Below are positions 16,242 to 25,319 of a stretch of 27,192 nucleotides of DNA, piece by piece. The stretch lies in the NCBI GenBank assembly GCA_902785445.1, contig CACZYN010000002.1:1-27192 (forward strand), read 5' to 3'. The DNA comes from an uncultured Anaerovibrio sp. GTDB taxonomy: Bacteria; Bacillota; Negativicutes; Selenomonadales; Selenomonadaceae. Within the stretch, counting starts at the first letter, position 1. Each line of letters starts with the position of its first letter. Below the pieces are notes generated by a model. It was given only the letters and a program-made list of their open reading frames with translations, made no database searches and was not told the DNA's origin. The position numbers and the translations under genes are program-made.

Positions 16242-16955
16242 TTGCTAAAGGTTAGTCAGGCTACAGATATTGGTTTAAAGCGAAAATTGAATGAGGACAG
16301 CATTTTGTGTGGTTGGCAGGATGTTTTCGTGGTAGCTGACGGCATCGGTGGACACGTGGCTGGTGAAGTGGCCAGTCATATTTTTACCAATATGGTGCGG
16401 GAAAAACTGTCAGCCGGTAAGCTTTCCCTGGATGAGGATGGCCTCCGCCAGCTGGTAATTGACGGCAACGAAGCAATTTTGGCCAGCAGTGAGAAGCATC
16501 CAGAACGGGAAGGCATGGGAACAACAGCCACCATACTGCATATTGAGGATAATAAAGCGGTATGGGCCCATGTGGGTGACAGTCGGCTGTATCGGCTGCG
16601 CCGTGGCCAGATGGAGCAAATCACCACTGATCATACGTATGTGGCGGAGTTGGTAGCTGCCGGGTCTATTTCTGATACAGAAGCCCAGGATCATCCTAAG
16701 CGGAATATGCTAATGCGGGCCGTAGGGGTGGACAAGGACATAAAGGTGGATACCGGGTATCTTGATTTAGAACCTGGGGATATTTTCCTTTTGTGTTCGG
16801 ACGGTCTTACCAATATGGTGTCATTGAGTGCCATTCAGACCATTTTGGAGGCCAATAATATGGAGGATAAATCGGCAGCCTTGATTGATACCGCCAAGGC
16901 CGGCGGTGGTTTGGACAACATATCGGCTATAGTGGTGGAGTATTATGAAAACTAA
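16242..16955 (+). CDS. stp: PP2C-type Ser/Thr protein phosphatase (Stp/PrpC)
   Basis: A 237-residue single-domain PP2C enzyme. Metal-binding and catalytic positions are present: arginine and acidic residues of GLKRKLNEDS, Asp33-Gly34 in VADGIGGH, HVGDSRLYRL, LLCSDGLTNMV and GGLDNISAIVV. It removes phosphates from targets of the PASTA kinase encoded downstream, and often from the kinase itself. I place the start at TTG 16242, because GGGAGG at 16228-16233 is eight bases from it; an in-frame GTG at 16233 overlaps the ribosome site. The 3' end overlaps the FtsW/RodA gene by 11 bases. Confidence 0.94.
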   Translation: MLKVSQATDIGLKRKLNEDSILCGWQDVFVVADGIGGHVAGEVASHIFTNMVREKLSAGKLSLDEDGLRQLVIDGNEAILASSEKHPEREGMGTTATILHIEDNKAVWAHVGDSRLYRLRRGQMEQITTDHTYVAELVAAGSISDTEAQDHPKRNMLMRAVGVDKDIKVDTGYLDLEPGDIFLLCSDGLTNMVSLSAIQTILEANNMEDKSAALIDTAKAGGGLDNISAIVVEYYEN

Positions 16956-18204
16956 AAGTCTGCTTTTGGTGGCAGTTGATTTTTTGATTATGTTTGCTGG
17001 TTTGGGGATTATTATGCTCAACCAGTATCCCAAAATTGATTACACACCGATCCCTTGGGCACTGGGAGCGGCTGGACTGGGAATTTTCATTCAGCTGTTT
17101 CTCATAAAGGGGCGGTTTAATGATGATATATGGATTTTTCCCATGGTGCTGTTTTTCTCCAGCATAGGGATAATCATGCTGGCTCGCTTAAAACCCATAC
17201 TTTGTGTGCCACAGCTTCGTTGGCTGATTATCGGCATGCTGGTAATGGTGGCAGTGCTGTACTTTTCCCGTCAGCTGAAGGATATGATGCAATATCAGTA
17301 TATTTTGGGGGTATGCACCCTGATAGTGTTATGTCTTTCCTTGATTTTTGGCGTGGAAATTGGCGGCAGTAAGAACTGGCTGGTATTAGGGCCTTTCTCC
17401 GTTCAGCCATCAGAGTTTGGCAAAATTTTACTGGTATTGTTTTTGGCGGCATTTTTGTCGGACCATAAGGATATGCTTAAAGAGGCCCGGAAGAGATTTC
17501 TGTTTTTGGATTTACCACCACTGCGGTTTATTGCTCCCCTGTTAGTTATTTGGGGGATTGCCATATTGATGTTCGTGGTGCAGCGGGATTTGGGCTCGGC
17601 CCTGTTGTTTTTCTGCATGGCAGTATTTATGACTTATATGGGTACTGGCAGCAAATCCTATGTGTTCATTGCTATGTGTTTTATCTGTTTGGGAGCGGCG
17701 GTAAGTTATGCCTTTTTTTCCCATGTGCAGGTTAGATTTAATATTTGGTTAGACCCTTGGGCTGATGCGGTTGGACAGGCCTATCAGGTGGTACAATCCC
17801 TGTTTGCCTTTGCAGCAGGCGGTGTCTGGGGGACAGGCTTTACCCACGGTCATCCGGGACTAATCCCTGAGGTGCATACTGACTTTATTTTCTCCGCTAT
17901 TGGCGAGGAATTTGGTTTATTGGGCTGTACCGTTATTATGATGGTATATGTACTCATGTTTTATCGGGGAATTATGGTGGCCATGGGCTGTAAAAAGGAA
18001 CTACATACTTTAGTGGCAGCAGGCTTTTCCATAGCTCTTTTTACCCAAGCCTTTATAATTATTGCGGGGGTTACCAAATTCTTGCCGCTGACGGGCATAA
18101 CTTTGCCCTTCATAAGCTATGGCGGCAGCTCGATGGTGTCAGGCTATATTATGATTGGATTGCTTTTATCGTTATCAAAGAAGGAACGAATGAATGGGGC
18201 ATAA
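16945..18204 (+). CDS. FtsW/RodA/SpoVE-family peptidoglycan glycosyltransferase
   Basis: A 419-residue SEDS protein with about ten membrane segments. Signature regions are RDLGSALLFFCMAVFMTY, the catalytic-loop Asp in WLDPWAD, GVWGTGF, VHTDFIFSAIGEEFGLLG and the C-terminal PLTGITLPFISYGGSSM. SEDS proteins polymerise lipid II together with a class B PBP; that partner is the next gene, overlapping by 11 bases. In the actinobacterial pknB cluster the same position is held by rodA. Whether this copy serves elongation (RodA) or division (FtsW) cannot be settled; the kinase-cluster context favours a RodA-like role. Confidence 0.93.
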   Translation: MKTKSLLLVAVDFLIMFAGLGIIMLNQYPKIDYTPIPWALGAAGLGIFIQLFLIKGRFNDDIWIFPMVLFFSSIGIIMLARLKPILCVPQLRWLIIGMLVMVAVLYFSRQLKDMMQYQYILGVCTLIVLCLSLIFGVEIGGSKNWLVLGPFSVQPSEFGKILLVLFLAAFLSDHKDMLKEARKRFLFLDLPPLRFIAPLLVIWGIAILMFVVQRDLGSALLFFCMAVFMTYMGTGSKSYVFIAMCFICLGAAVSYAFFSHVQVRFNIWLDPWADAVGQAYQVVQSLFAFAAGGVWGTGFTHGHPGLIPEVHTDFIFSAIGEEFGLLGCTVIMMVYVLMFYRGIMVAMGCKKELHTLVAAGFSIALFTQAFIIIAGVTKFLPLTGITLPFISYGGSSMVSGYIMIGLLLSLSKKERMNGA

Positions 18205-19591
18205 TGATATAAAAAAATATATTCTCCATTGCAGCATCTTTATGATGGTCTGCTTTTTGGTACTGTTTGGTTATATTGTTTATTTACAGGTGATTGAAGC
18301 ACCATCCCTATTGGCTAATCCCTTGAATATTCGGGGAAATGAGGCCCTTAATGTGGTGCGGGGCTCCATTTTGGATATAAATGGCAAGGAACTGGCTACC
18401 AGCGAAAAACCTGGTGAGCGCAGTTATCCTTATGGGGCTGTGATGGCCCCGGTTACTGGCTACCTTGGTCAGGAAATAGGCAGCGATGGAACTGAGGCCG
18501 TAAGTGGTACAGATTTGACGGGCCAATCCCGACAAATGCAGATGTTGGGCCCCATTGGGCAAGCATTGCAGAGTGGTCGGGGAAATAATGTGAAGCTGAC
18601 CATTGATGCAGATATACAGGAGCTGGCCTATGATGCTTTGGGCAATAATAAAGGCGCCGTGGTGGTACTGGATGCCAATACGGGAGCCATTATTGCCATG
18701 GTAAGCAAGCCGGCGGTGGACCCATCCAATGTGGAAGCCAATTGGAAAGAATTGACGGCCCGGGAAGACAGCCCGTTGCTTAATCGGGCCACACAGGGAC
18801 TCTATCCTCCTGGCTCCACCATCAAAGTGTTGATTGCGGATGCGGCTTTGGATGAAAAGGTTACGGATTTGAACGAAACCTTTAAATGTACTGGTAAACT
18901 ACAGATAGGCAAAGAATATATTGGGGAGAGTCACGGGGCTGTTCATGGTGACCATGTGACTTTGGAGGATGCTGTAACGGAGTCCTGCAATGTGACCTTT
19001 GGTACGCTGGCTATGCGGATGCATGGTAAGGGACTGGAGGAAGCCTTTGACCGATTTGGCTTCAATACGCCTATTGAAAGTGAATTTCATGAAAGTAAAT
19101 GTCATTTGCCTCAGTTCTTAAAACTGGGGGATGGGGATACAGCCCAGGTAGGTATTGGCCAGGGCGAGACTTTGGTAACCCCTATGCGGATGGCTATGTT
19201 GGCTAGTGCCTATGTTAATAAGGGCACGGTCATGGTCCCTTATTTGGTGGAGGAAGTTACTTCACCGGTGGGATTGGTAATAAGAAAGGCATCTCCGACT
19301 AAATGGCGGGATGTTACTTCAGCTCAGCGAGCTGGTATTATCAGTGGTTTTATGGAAAATGTGGTAAAAAATGGTACTGGCGGTGCGGCGGCTGTATCTG
19401 GCGTGAGAGTGACAGGTAAAACCGGTACCGCGGAAAATTCTGCTGGGGCAGATCATGGCTGGTTTATTGGTACAGCGGAGCTGCCGAAGAGAAAAATTGC
19501 CTTTTGCATAATTGTGGAAAATAGCGGTGGCGGCGGGACCGTAGCGGCTCCCATCGCCAGTCAGATAATTACAGCAATGAGAGATAGATAG
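18194..19591 (+). CDS. Class B penicillin-binding protein (transpeptidase), PbpA-like
   Basis: A 465-residue protein with one N-terminal membrane anchor (about 9-32) and a transpeptidase domain. Catalytic motifs are Ser208-Thr-Ile-Lys211, Ser264-Cys-Asn266 and Lys409-Thr-Gly411. The region between anchor and transpeptidase is short compared with PBP2 or PBP3, as in mycobacterial PbpA (about 490 residues). It cross-links peptidoglycan outside the membrane, presumably with the overlapping SEDS gene. An AAGGA site lies in the end of the upstream gene. Only 11 bases separate it from the kinase gene. Confidence 0.94.
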   Translation: MGHNDIKKYILHCSIFMMVCFLVLFGYIVYLQVIEAPSLLANPLNIRGNEALNVVRGSILDINGKELATSEKPGERSYPYGAVMAPVTGYLGQEIGSDGTEAVSGTDLTGQSRQMQMLGPIGQALQSGRGNNVKLTIDADIQELAYDALGNNKGAVVVLDANTGAIIAMVSKPAVDPSNVEANWKELTAREDSPLLNRATQGLYPPGSTIKVLIADAALDEKVTDLNETFKCTGKLQIGKEYIGESHGAVHGDHVTLEDAVTESCNVTFGTLAMRMHGKGLEEAFDRFGFNTPIESEFHESKCHLPQFLKLGDGDTAQVGIGQGETLVTPMRMAMLASAYVNKGTVMVPYLVEEVTSPVGLVIRKASPTKWRDVTSAQRAGIISGFMENVVKNGTGGAAAVSGVRVTGKTGTAENSAGADHGWFIGTAELPKRKIAFCIIVENSGGGGTVAAPIASQIITAMRDR

Positions 19592-19602
19592 GAGGCTATG
19601 GC

Positions 19603-21384
19603 ATGATAGAACGAGTCCTGGCAAGACGATATGAAATATTGGAAAATATCGGCTGCGGTGGCATGGCGGATGTATATAAGGCCTATGACCAGTTGCTGGA
19701 CCGCACGGTGGCGGTAAAGGTTCTTCATGCACAGTTTGCCAACGACAAGGAATTTATTGAAAAGTTCCATCGTGAGGCAAAGGGTGCAGCTAAATTGACC
19801 CATCCTAATGTTGTTAATATATATGATGTTGGTGAGGATGAGGGCAGTCATTTTATTGTCATGGAATATGTGGGGGGACAGACCCTCAAGGAATATATTC
19901 AGCAGCAGGGCTATTTGGAGCCGGCAGAAGCTGCCAGAATAGCCAAGGAAATTGCCGGAGCCTTGGAGGTGGCTCACAAAAACAATTTGGTTCATTGTGA
20001 TATAAAGCCACATAATATACTGGTAATGGCCGATGGCCATATAAAGGTTACTGATTTTGGTATTGCCCGGGCAGTGTCCTCCTCTACCATGACCTATGGT
20101 GGGGATGTGATGGGCTCAGTGCATTACTTTTCTCCGGAGCAGGCCAAGGGCACTTCTATAACCACTAAATCTGATGTCTATTCTTTAGGTGTTGTGTTAT
20201 ATGAAATGCTCACTGGTACCCTGCCATTTAATGGGGAAACTTCTGTAAGTATTGCCTTGAAGCATTTGCAGGAAGCTCCGGTATCCATTCGACAGATTAA
20301 ACCATCGGTACCACCAGTGCTGGAGGCCATTGTTCAAAAGGCTATGAATAAGGAACCGATGATGCGTCCGGACAGCACGGAGTTGTATATGGATTTGGAA
20401 CAGGCCCAGGCCATGATTGGCGGAAAATCCGTATCAAATGCCAATGCGGGGCCACAGCCGTCAGATCCTTTTGCAACCCAGATGATTCCTCGGGTAACAC
20501 CGGATATGATGCAGAATGCCAACCCAACGGTTTATAGCCGTCAGGGGCAGGAATATGGCTATAGTGAGCTGGGTGGGGACGAGTCTTCCGAGGGAATATT
20601 GAAATCCAGGAAGTTCCTCATTGGTTTGCTTCTGATATTGATAGTGGGTTTTGGAACAGGATCCTTTCTGGCATTTGGAAATTTCTGGAGTTCTGTAGAA
20701 GTTGAAGTGCCAAATGTGGTGGGCAAGTCCGAGGCCATTGCCCAGCAGATGCTGGAGGATAAAAATCTTCGGGTAAAGATTGCGGATAAATATGATGCTG
20801 ATGTTCCTGCCGGTGAGGTGGTGTCCCAGTATCCAGAGGCCGGGGCAACTGTTAAGGAACAGCGCCAGGTAATTATTTATGTGAGCCGGGGCGGCGAAGA
20901 GCTGACCATGCCGGATTTAAAGAGTATGTCCCGCACCAACGCAGAGGCCAAGCTAAAGAAGATGGGCTTAAAGATTGGTGCTGTCTATGAAGAGGAGTCC
21001 AAGGAACCAGCGGGCACAGTATTGTCTCAGGACCCTCGGGCTGGTTCCAAGATAAACAAAGGCCGTAGCGTCGACATTACTGTCAGCAAAGGTGAGAAAA
21101 AGACAGGGGTAACCCTGCCGGATTATTCGGGAATGTCCGTGGAAAGCGTTCGTTCCAACTTGGAGGCCAACAAGCTAAAGCTGGGCTCCATTAGCCAACA
21201 GTCCAGTTCTCAGCCAAGTGGAACGGTTATTGGCCAGTCACCGGCTGCTGGTTCAGAGGCCAAGGAGGGCAGTGCTGTAAACATTATAGTGTCCAGTGGT
21301 ACAGCTACAACTACCAAGGCACCTACATCGCCAACTCCAGGGGGGCAGAAAACTTCACCGGAGCAGGTAATCAAGCCGGACTAA
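19603..21384 (+). CDS. prkC: PASTA-domain Ser/Thr protein kinase (PrkC/PknB/Stk)
   Basis: A 593-residue membrane kinase. The N-terminal Hanks kinase domain (about 10-270) has the glycine loop IGCGGMADVYKA, Lys39 in VAVKVL, catalytic HCD (Asp133) and DFG (Asp151), with activation-loop threonines (STMTYGG). A juxtamembrane linker leads to one membrane segment (about 338-360), then three extracellular PASTA repeats (about 367-433, 434-500, 505-572) and a Thr/Pro-rich tail. PASTA domains sense muropeptides or lipid II, so the kinase links wall status to phosphorylation of partners such as the FHA proteins encoded upstream. A GGAGG site precedes the ATG. Confidence 0.95.
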   Translation: MIERVLARRYEILENIGCGGMADVYKAYDQLLDRTVAVKVLHAQFANDKEFIEKFHREAKGAAKLTHPNVVNIYDVGEDEGSHFIVMEYVGGQTLKEYIQQQGYLEPAEAARIAKEIAGALEVAHKNNLVHCDIKPHNILVMADGHIKVTDFGIARAVSSSTMTYGGDVMGSVHYFSPEQAKGTSITTKSDVYSLGVVLYEMLTGTLPFNGETSVSIALKHLQEAPVSIRQIKPSVPPVLEAIVQKAMNKEPMMRPDSTELYMDLEQAQAMIGGKSVSNANAGPQPSDPFATQMIPRVTPDMMQNANPTVYSRQGQEYGYSELGGDESSEGILKSRKFLIGLLLILIVGFGTGSFLAFGNFWSSVEVEVPNVVGKSEAIAQQMLEDKNLRVKIADKYDADVPAGEVVSQYPEAGATVKEQRQVIIYVSRGGEELTMPDLKSMSRTNAEAKLKKMGLKIGAVYEEESKEPAGTVLSQDPRAGSKINKGRSVDITVSKGEKKTGVTLPDYSGMSVESVRSNLEANKLKLGSISQQSSSQPSGTVIGQSPAAGSEAKEGSAVNIIVSSGTATTTKAPTSPTPGGQKTSPEQVIKPD

Positions 21385-21421
21385 TAGGATAAGCTAATCT
21401 AGTAAAACAGAAGGATATAAC

Positions 21422-22318
21422 ATGCCAACAGGTCAAGTAATAAAAACATATAATGGGTTTTATTATGTGCTGGAAGCAGGGAAGGAACTAACAGTGAATG
21501 CCCAGCTTCTTTCCTGTCGCCTTCGGGGCCGTTTGAAGCGGGAAAAGGGGGCAGTAGTCACTGGTGATATGGTGGAATATGAGCTTTTAGGGGATGGCAC
21601 TGGGGTTATTGAAAAGTGTCTGCCCAGAAAAAGTATGCTTCATCGTCCGCCGGTTGCCAATATTGATCAGGTGATTATTACCTTTGCGGTGAAGGAACCG
21701 GATATAAACAGTTTGCTTTTAAATCGGTTTTTAGTACTTGCCGAGTGGTCAGATATACCAGAAATTATCATTTGCCTGAATAAGCTGGATTTACAGGGGG
21801 ACGTGGATGAAGCGTTTATGAAGCCCTATGTGGAAGCCGGTTATCGGGTGATATTTGCTTCTGCCCACGATGGACAAGGAATAGACACTATTCGGGAAAT
21901 GCTAAAGGGTAAGGTGACGGTATTTGCCGGACCATCCGGGGTGGGAAAATCCTCTCTCTTAAATGCCATTGACGAAAATCTTGGGTTAACTACCGGTGTA
22001 ATCAGCGAAAAGATAAAACGGGGTAAACATACCACTAGGGTAGCCAGCTTTTTACCGGTGTCCACCGGTGGTATCGTTGTGGATACTCCGGGCTTTAGTG
22101 CGGCCGAGCTGGAGCATTTGGATAAAGCTCTGTTAGCGGAGTATTTCCCGGAATTTCGCCCATTGATTGAAAAATGCTACTATAATACCTGTACCCATAG
22201 CCATGAGCCTGATTGCGGCATAAAAAATGCCCTGTCAGAAGGGCTTATTAGTCAGGAACGGTATGAAGCATATTTGAGTATATTACAAACGATTTTGGAC
22301 AGAAAGAAGGCATATTGA
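21422..22318 (+). CDS. rsgA: Ribosome small-subunit-dependent GTPase A
   Basis: A 298-residue circularly permuted GTPase with an N-terminal OB fold (about 1-70). GTPase motifs appear in permuted order: NKLD (120-123), then P-loop GPSGVGKSS (170-178), then DTPG (221-224). The C-terminal zinc knuckle is Cys252, Cys257, His259 and Cys265. It assists late 30S subunit maturation. An AGAAGGA site precedes the ATG. Its place after the PASTA kinase is the same as in Bacillus, where RsgA (CpgA) is a kinase substrate. Confidence 0.96.
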   Translation: MPTGQVIKTYNGFYYVLEAGKELTVNAQLLSCRLRGRLKREKGAVVTGDMVEYELLGDGTGVIEKCLPRKSMLHRPPVANIDQVIITFAVKEPDINSLLLNRFLVLAEWSDIPEIIICLNKLDLQGDVDEAFMKPYVEAGYRVIFASAHDGQGIDTIREMLKGKVTVFAGPSGVGKSSLLNAIDENLGLTTGVISEKIKRGKHTTRVASFLPVSTGGIVVDTPGFSAAELEHLDKALLAEYFPEFRPLIEKCYYNTCTHSHEPDCGIKNALSEGLISQERYEAYLSILQTILDRKKAY

Positions 22319-22968
22319 TGACGAAGGTTGCTCCGTCAATTTTATCGGCGGATTTTGCAGTATTAAAGGATGAGGTAAAAAAAGTAATTGACGCCGGGGC
22401 GGATTATATACATATTGATGTTATGGATGGCAGTTTTGTGCCGGAGATAACTTTGGGGGCCTTGATTGTTAAGGCTATACGTCCAGTTACGGATGCGGTA
22501 TTCGATGTTCATTTAATGGTAGAGCATCCGGAAACTCAGATTGAGTCCTTTGCCAAGGCTGGAGCGGACATTATTACCTTTCACGTAGAAGCTGCCAAGC
22601 ATCCTCATCGGATTGTCCAGGCTATAAAAGCTGCTGGTTGTAAAGCCGGAGTTTGCCTGAATCCGGCCACCCCTCTTTGTATGGTGGAAGAAATTTTGGC
22701 GGATTTGGATATGGTGGTTATTATGTCGGTAAATCCTGGTTATGGCGGCCAGAAATTTATTCCTGGCTCTTTGAATAAGATTGCCCGGCTTAAGGAAATG
22801 ATACAGAAAAGCGGCAGCAAGGCCGAGATCGAAGTGGATGGCGGAGTCACCACTGACAACTGCCAGGAACTCACCAAGGCTGGTGTTGATGTTTTGGTGG
22901 CTGGCTCGGCGGTATACAAGGCAGCAGATATACCAGCGGCCATAAAGGCCCTTCATTGTGAGAATTAA
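22318..22968 (+). CDS. rpe: Ribulose-phosphate 3-epimerase
   Basis: A 216-residue TIM-barrel protein with the family motifs SILSADF, HIDVMDGSFVPEITLG, DVHLMVEHPE, FHVEAAKHP, VNPGYGGQKF and EVDGGVT; metal ligands His and Asp lie in these. It interconverts ribulose-5-phosphate and xylulose-5-phosphate in the pentose phosphate pathway. The ATG at 22318 shares one base with the rsgA stop (TGATG) and has AAAGAAGG upstream; an in-frame TTG three bases earlier is less likely. Confidence 0.96.
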   Translation: MTKVAPSILSADFAVLKDEVKKVIDAGADYIHIDVMDGSFVPEITLGALIVKAIRPVTDAVFDVHLMVEHPETQIESFAKAGADIITFHVEAAKHPHRIVQAIKAAGCKAGVCLNPATPLCMVEEILADLDMVVIMSVNPGYGGQKFIPGSLNKIARLKEMIQKSGSKAEIEVDGGVTTDNCQELTKAGVDVLVAGSAVYKAADIPAAIKALHCEN

Positions 22969-22983
22969 GGAGGCAATTACATA

Positions 22984-23667
22984 ATGCAGAAAGCGGTAGT
23001 TTTACTTTCTGGAGGACTGGATTCAACGGTTTGTATGGCGGTGGCCAAATCAAAGGGGCTGGATGTATATCCGATTAGCTTTAATTATCACCAGCGGCAT
23101 AATATAGAATTAGAGAGTGCCAAAAAAGTGGCCGATTTTTATGGGGTAAAAAAGCACCTCATTATAGAGACAAATATGGAGGCTATTGGTGGTTCCGCCC
23201 TTACAGATGATAAGATTGATGTGCCGGATGGGGACTTTGAACATGGGGATAATGATATTCCTGTTACCTATGTACCGGCCCGGAACATGATTTTTTTGAG
23301 CTATGCCATGGCCTATGCTGAGGTTATTGGCGCGGATCACGTTTTTATTGGCGTCAATGCGGTGGATTATTCCGGTTATCCGGATTGCCGTCCGGAATTT
23401 ATTGCTAGCTTTCAGAAATCTGCAATGTTAGCTACTAAAGCTGGTACGGCCGATGGTCGGAATATTACGATTGAAACTCCGTTGCAAGAACTTTCCAAGA
23501 AAGAAATCGTACAATTGGGCAGTAAATTAGGGGCACCGCTTCAGTTTACCCATAGTTGTTACAAGGGCGGCGAAAAGGCCTGTGGTGTATGTGACAGCTG
23601 TAAATTGCGTCTTAGAGGGTTTGCTGAGGCTGGTGTGGTTGACCCGGTGGAATATGAGAACATGTAA
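22984..23667 (+). CDS. queC: 7-cyano-7-deazaguanine (preQ0) synthase
   Basis: A 227-residue PP-loop ATPase with the nucleotide-binding SGGLDST (9-15) and a C-terminal zinc site formed by Cys192, Cys200, Cys203 and Cys206. It turns 7-carboxy-7-deazaguanine into preQ0 for queuosine tRNA modification. It lies 15 bases after rpe behind TAAGGAGG. Other queuosine genes (queD, queE, queF, tgt) are not in the window, but the next gene can supply the first precursor. Confidence 0.96.
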   Translation: MQKAVVLLSGGLDSTVCMAVAKSKGLDVYPISFNYHQRHNIELESAKKVADFYGVKKHLIIETNMEAIGGSALTDDKIDVPDGDFEHGDNDIPVTYVPARNMIFLSYAMAYAEVIGADHVFIGVNAVDYSGYPDCRPEFIASFQKSAMLATKAGTADGRNITIETPLQELSKKEIVQLGSKLGAPLQFTHSCYKGGEKACGVCDSCKLRLRGFAEAGVVDPVEYENM

Positions 23668-23679
23668 GCAGGTGCAACT

Positions 23680-24468
23680 ATGAAGGATGTTCAAAACAGC
23701 ATAGATAACCGCGGGATTGCCATCCAAAAGGTTGGGGTTCGGGATGTGCATATTCCGCTCCAGATAAAGACCAAGGAAGGCAATTACCAGCAAGTGCTGG
23801 CCAATATCAGCTTTACCATATCTTTGCCTATGGAGTACAAGGGTACTCATATGAGCCGGTTTCAGGAAATATTGAACGCGTGGAGCAGTCAGCCTATTGC
23901 AGAACAGGAAATGGCGGAAATACTGCGGGAAGCCATGGAACGCTTACAGGCGGAGGCTGCGGATATACACATCGAGTTTAAGTATTTTGTGGACCGGATT
24001 GCACCGGTTAGCAAGGGAAAATCGGTATTGGATGTGGATTGTTTTTTTGATGGGCATATGGAAAAGGGAAAGCAGCTCCAATTTATTTTGGGAGTGAAAG
24101 TCCCTTATACGTCCCTCTGTCCATGCAGCAAGGAGATATCTGCTTATGGTGCCCACAATCAGCGTGGGATAATGGATGTGCGGGTGCAGTTTGATGACCA
24201 GCATGAATGTATATTAATTGAGGATTTAGTGCTGCTAATGGAGCAGCAGGCCTCTTGTCAGGTCTATCCTTTACTCAAACGTGAGGATGAAAAATTCGTT
24301 ACGGAACGGGCCTATGACAATCCTAAATTTGTGGAGGATATTTTGCGGGACGGCGTGTTGGCCCTGCGCGAGCTGGCGGGAATAAAGTGGTTTGCCATAG
24401 ATTGTGATAATTTTGAAAGCATTCACAATCACAGTGCTTATGCCAGCCATGAGGAATATTTGGAATGA
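23680..24468 (+). CDS. folE2: GTP cyclohydrolase FolE2 (type IB)
   Basis: A 262-residue T-fold protein. The segment SLCPCSKEIS with Cys147 and Cys149 and the nearby AHNQRG are signatures of FolE2; Cys147 is the expected metal-binding catalytic cysteine. It converts GTP to 7,8-dihydroneopterin triphosphate, the entry to both folate and queuosine; pairing with queC suggests the latter. FolE2 can use metals other than zinc, unlike FolE. An AGGTG site precedes the ATG, and the stop overlaps the next start (ATGA). Confidence 0.95.
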   Translation: MKDVQNSIDNRGIAIQKVGVRDVHIPLQIKTKEGNYQQVLANISFTISLPMEYKGTHMSRFQEILNAWSSQPIAEQEMAEILREAMERLQAEAADIHIEFKYFVDRIAPVSKGKSVLDVDCFFDGHMEKGKQLQFILGVKVPYTSLCPCSKEISAYGAHNQRGIMDVRVQFDDQHECILIEDLVLLMEQQASCQVYPLLKREDEKFVTERAYDNPKFVEDILRDGVLALRELAGIKWFAIDCDNFESIHNHSAYASHEEYLE

Positions 24469-25319
24469 AAAAATTAATCGTAAATGCTGACGATTTCGGC
24501 CTCCATCCGGAAGTAAACAAAGCGATAATCAAGGGCTATCAGGAAGGATGCCTTAGAAGTACTTCTTTGATGCCTACAGGAGTGGCGACTGAGGAGGCCT
24601 GCGAGTTGGCCCGGGAAAATCCCGGCTTAGGGGTGGGAATTCATCTCACTTTGGTGGCGGAAAAGCCACTGCTTCCCCTGGAGAAGGTTTCAACATTGGT
24701 TGGAGCCGATGGGAAATTCTATAAAGACCATGTGGAATTTATTAAGAATTTCGTTACTGGTAAGATTGATAAAGCCCAGTTATATGCTGAGTGTGAAGCC
24801 CAGATAAACAAGGCTATGGCCTTGGGATTGAATATTACCCACCTGGACAGTCATCAGCATCTCCATGTTCTGCCGGGGATTGCCGGTATGTGTATGGAGC
24901 TGGCCCAAAAATATGGTATCAGTAAGATGCGTTTTCCTGGTGAAGGGTATACCTTCAGGGGAGACTATCCAGCTGAAGCTTTTCGTTTTGTAGCTAAATG
25001 TGGGCTGACTTTCTGTGCTGATTTGGCACGGCATAAGGGAAAATGCTATAATATGGTTATGCCCGACAATTTTTTTGGCATGCTGGCTGGCGGCAATATG
25101 CAGGAAAAATATTTTATGAATATTATCCGCAGCTTGCCTGAGGGGGTATCAGAAATTATGGTACATCCCGGAGCTGACAATGAAGCCCTTGGTAAGTGTT
25201 ATGATTGGCAGTACCATTGGGAAGATGAGCTGGCGTCAGTAACTTCGCCAGCGGTAATGGATTATATTAAGGATAATGATATAAAGCTTATCTCTTTTAA
25301 GGAGTTGCTGAATGAATAA
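24465..25319 (+). CDS. ChbG/YdjC/HpnK-family carbohydrate deacetylase
   Basis: A 284-residue protein of the YdjC-like family. Likely metal ligands lie in NADDFG (Asp10), GIHLTL (His60) and HLDSHQHLH (His130). E. coli ChbG deacetylates chitooligosaccharides, and HpnK acts on hopanoid head-group sugars; no chitobiose genes are nearby, so the substrate is unknown. The gene overlaps folE2 by four bases and the following membrane protein gene by eight, suggesting a shared job with that protein on a lipid-linked or envelope glycan. That link is inference. Confidence 0.86.
   Translation: MKKLIVNADDFGLHPEVNKAIIKGYQEGCLRSTSLMPTGVATEEACELARENPGLGVGIHLTLVAEKPLLPLEKVSTLVGADGKFYKDHVEFIKNFVTGKIDKAQLYAECEAQINKAMALGLNITHLDSHQHLHVLPGIAGMCMELAQKYGISKMRFPGEGYTFRGDYPAEAFRFVAKCGLTFCADLARHKGKCYNMVMPDNFFGMLAGGNMQEKYFMNIIRSLPEGVSEIMVHPGADNEALGKCYDWQYHWEDELASVTSPAVMDYIKDNDIKLISFKELLNE

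Noticed and set aside
22968..22984. A preQ1 riboswitch before queC
   Set aside because: Only 15 bases separate rpe and queC, filled by the ribosome site; no room for an aptamer.
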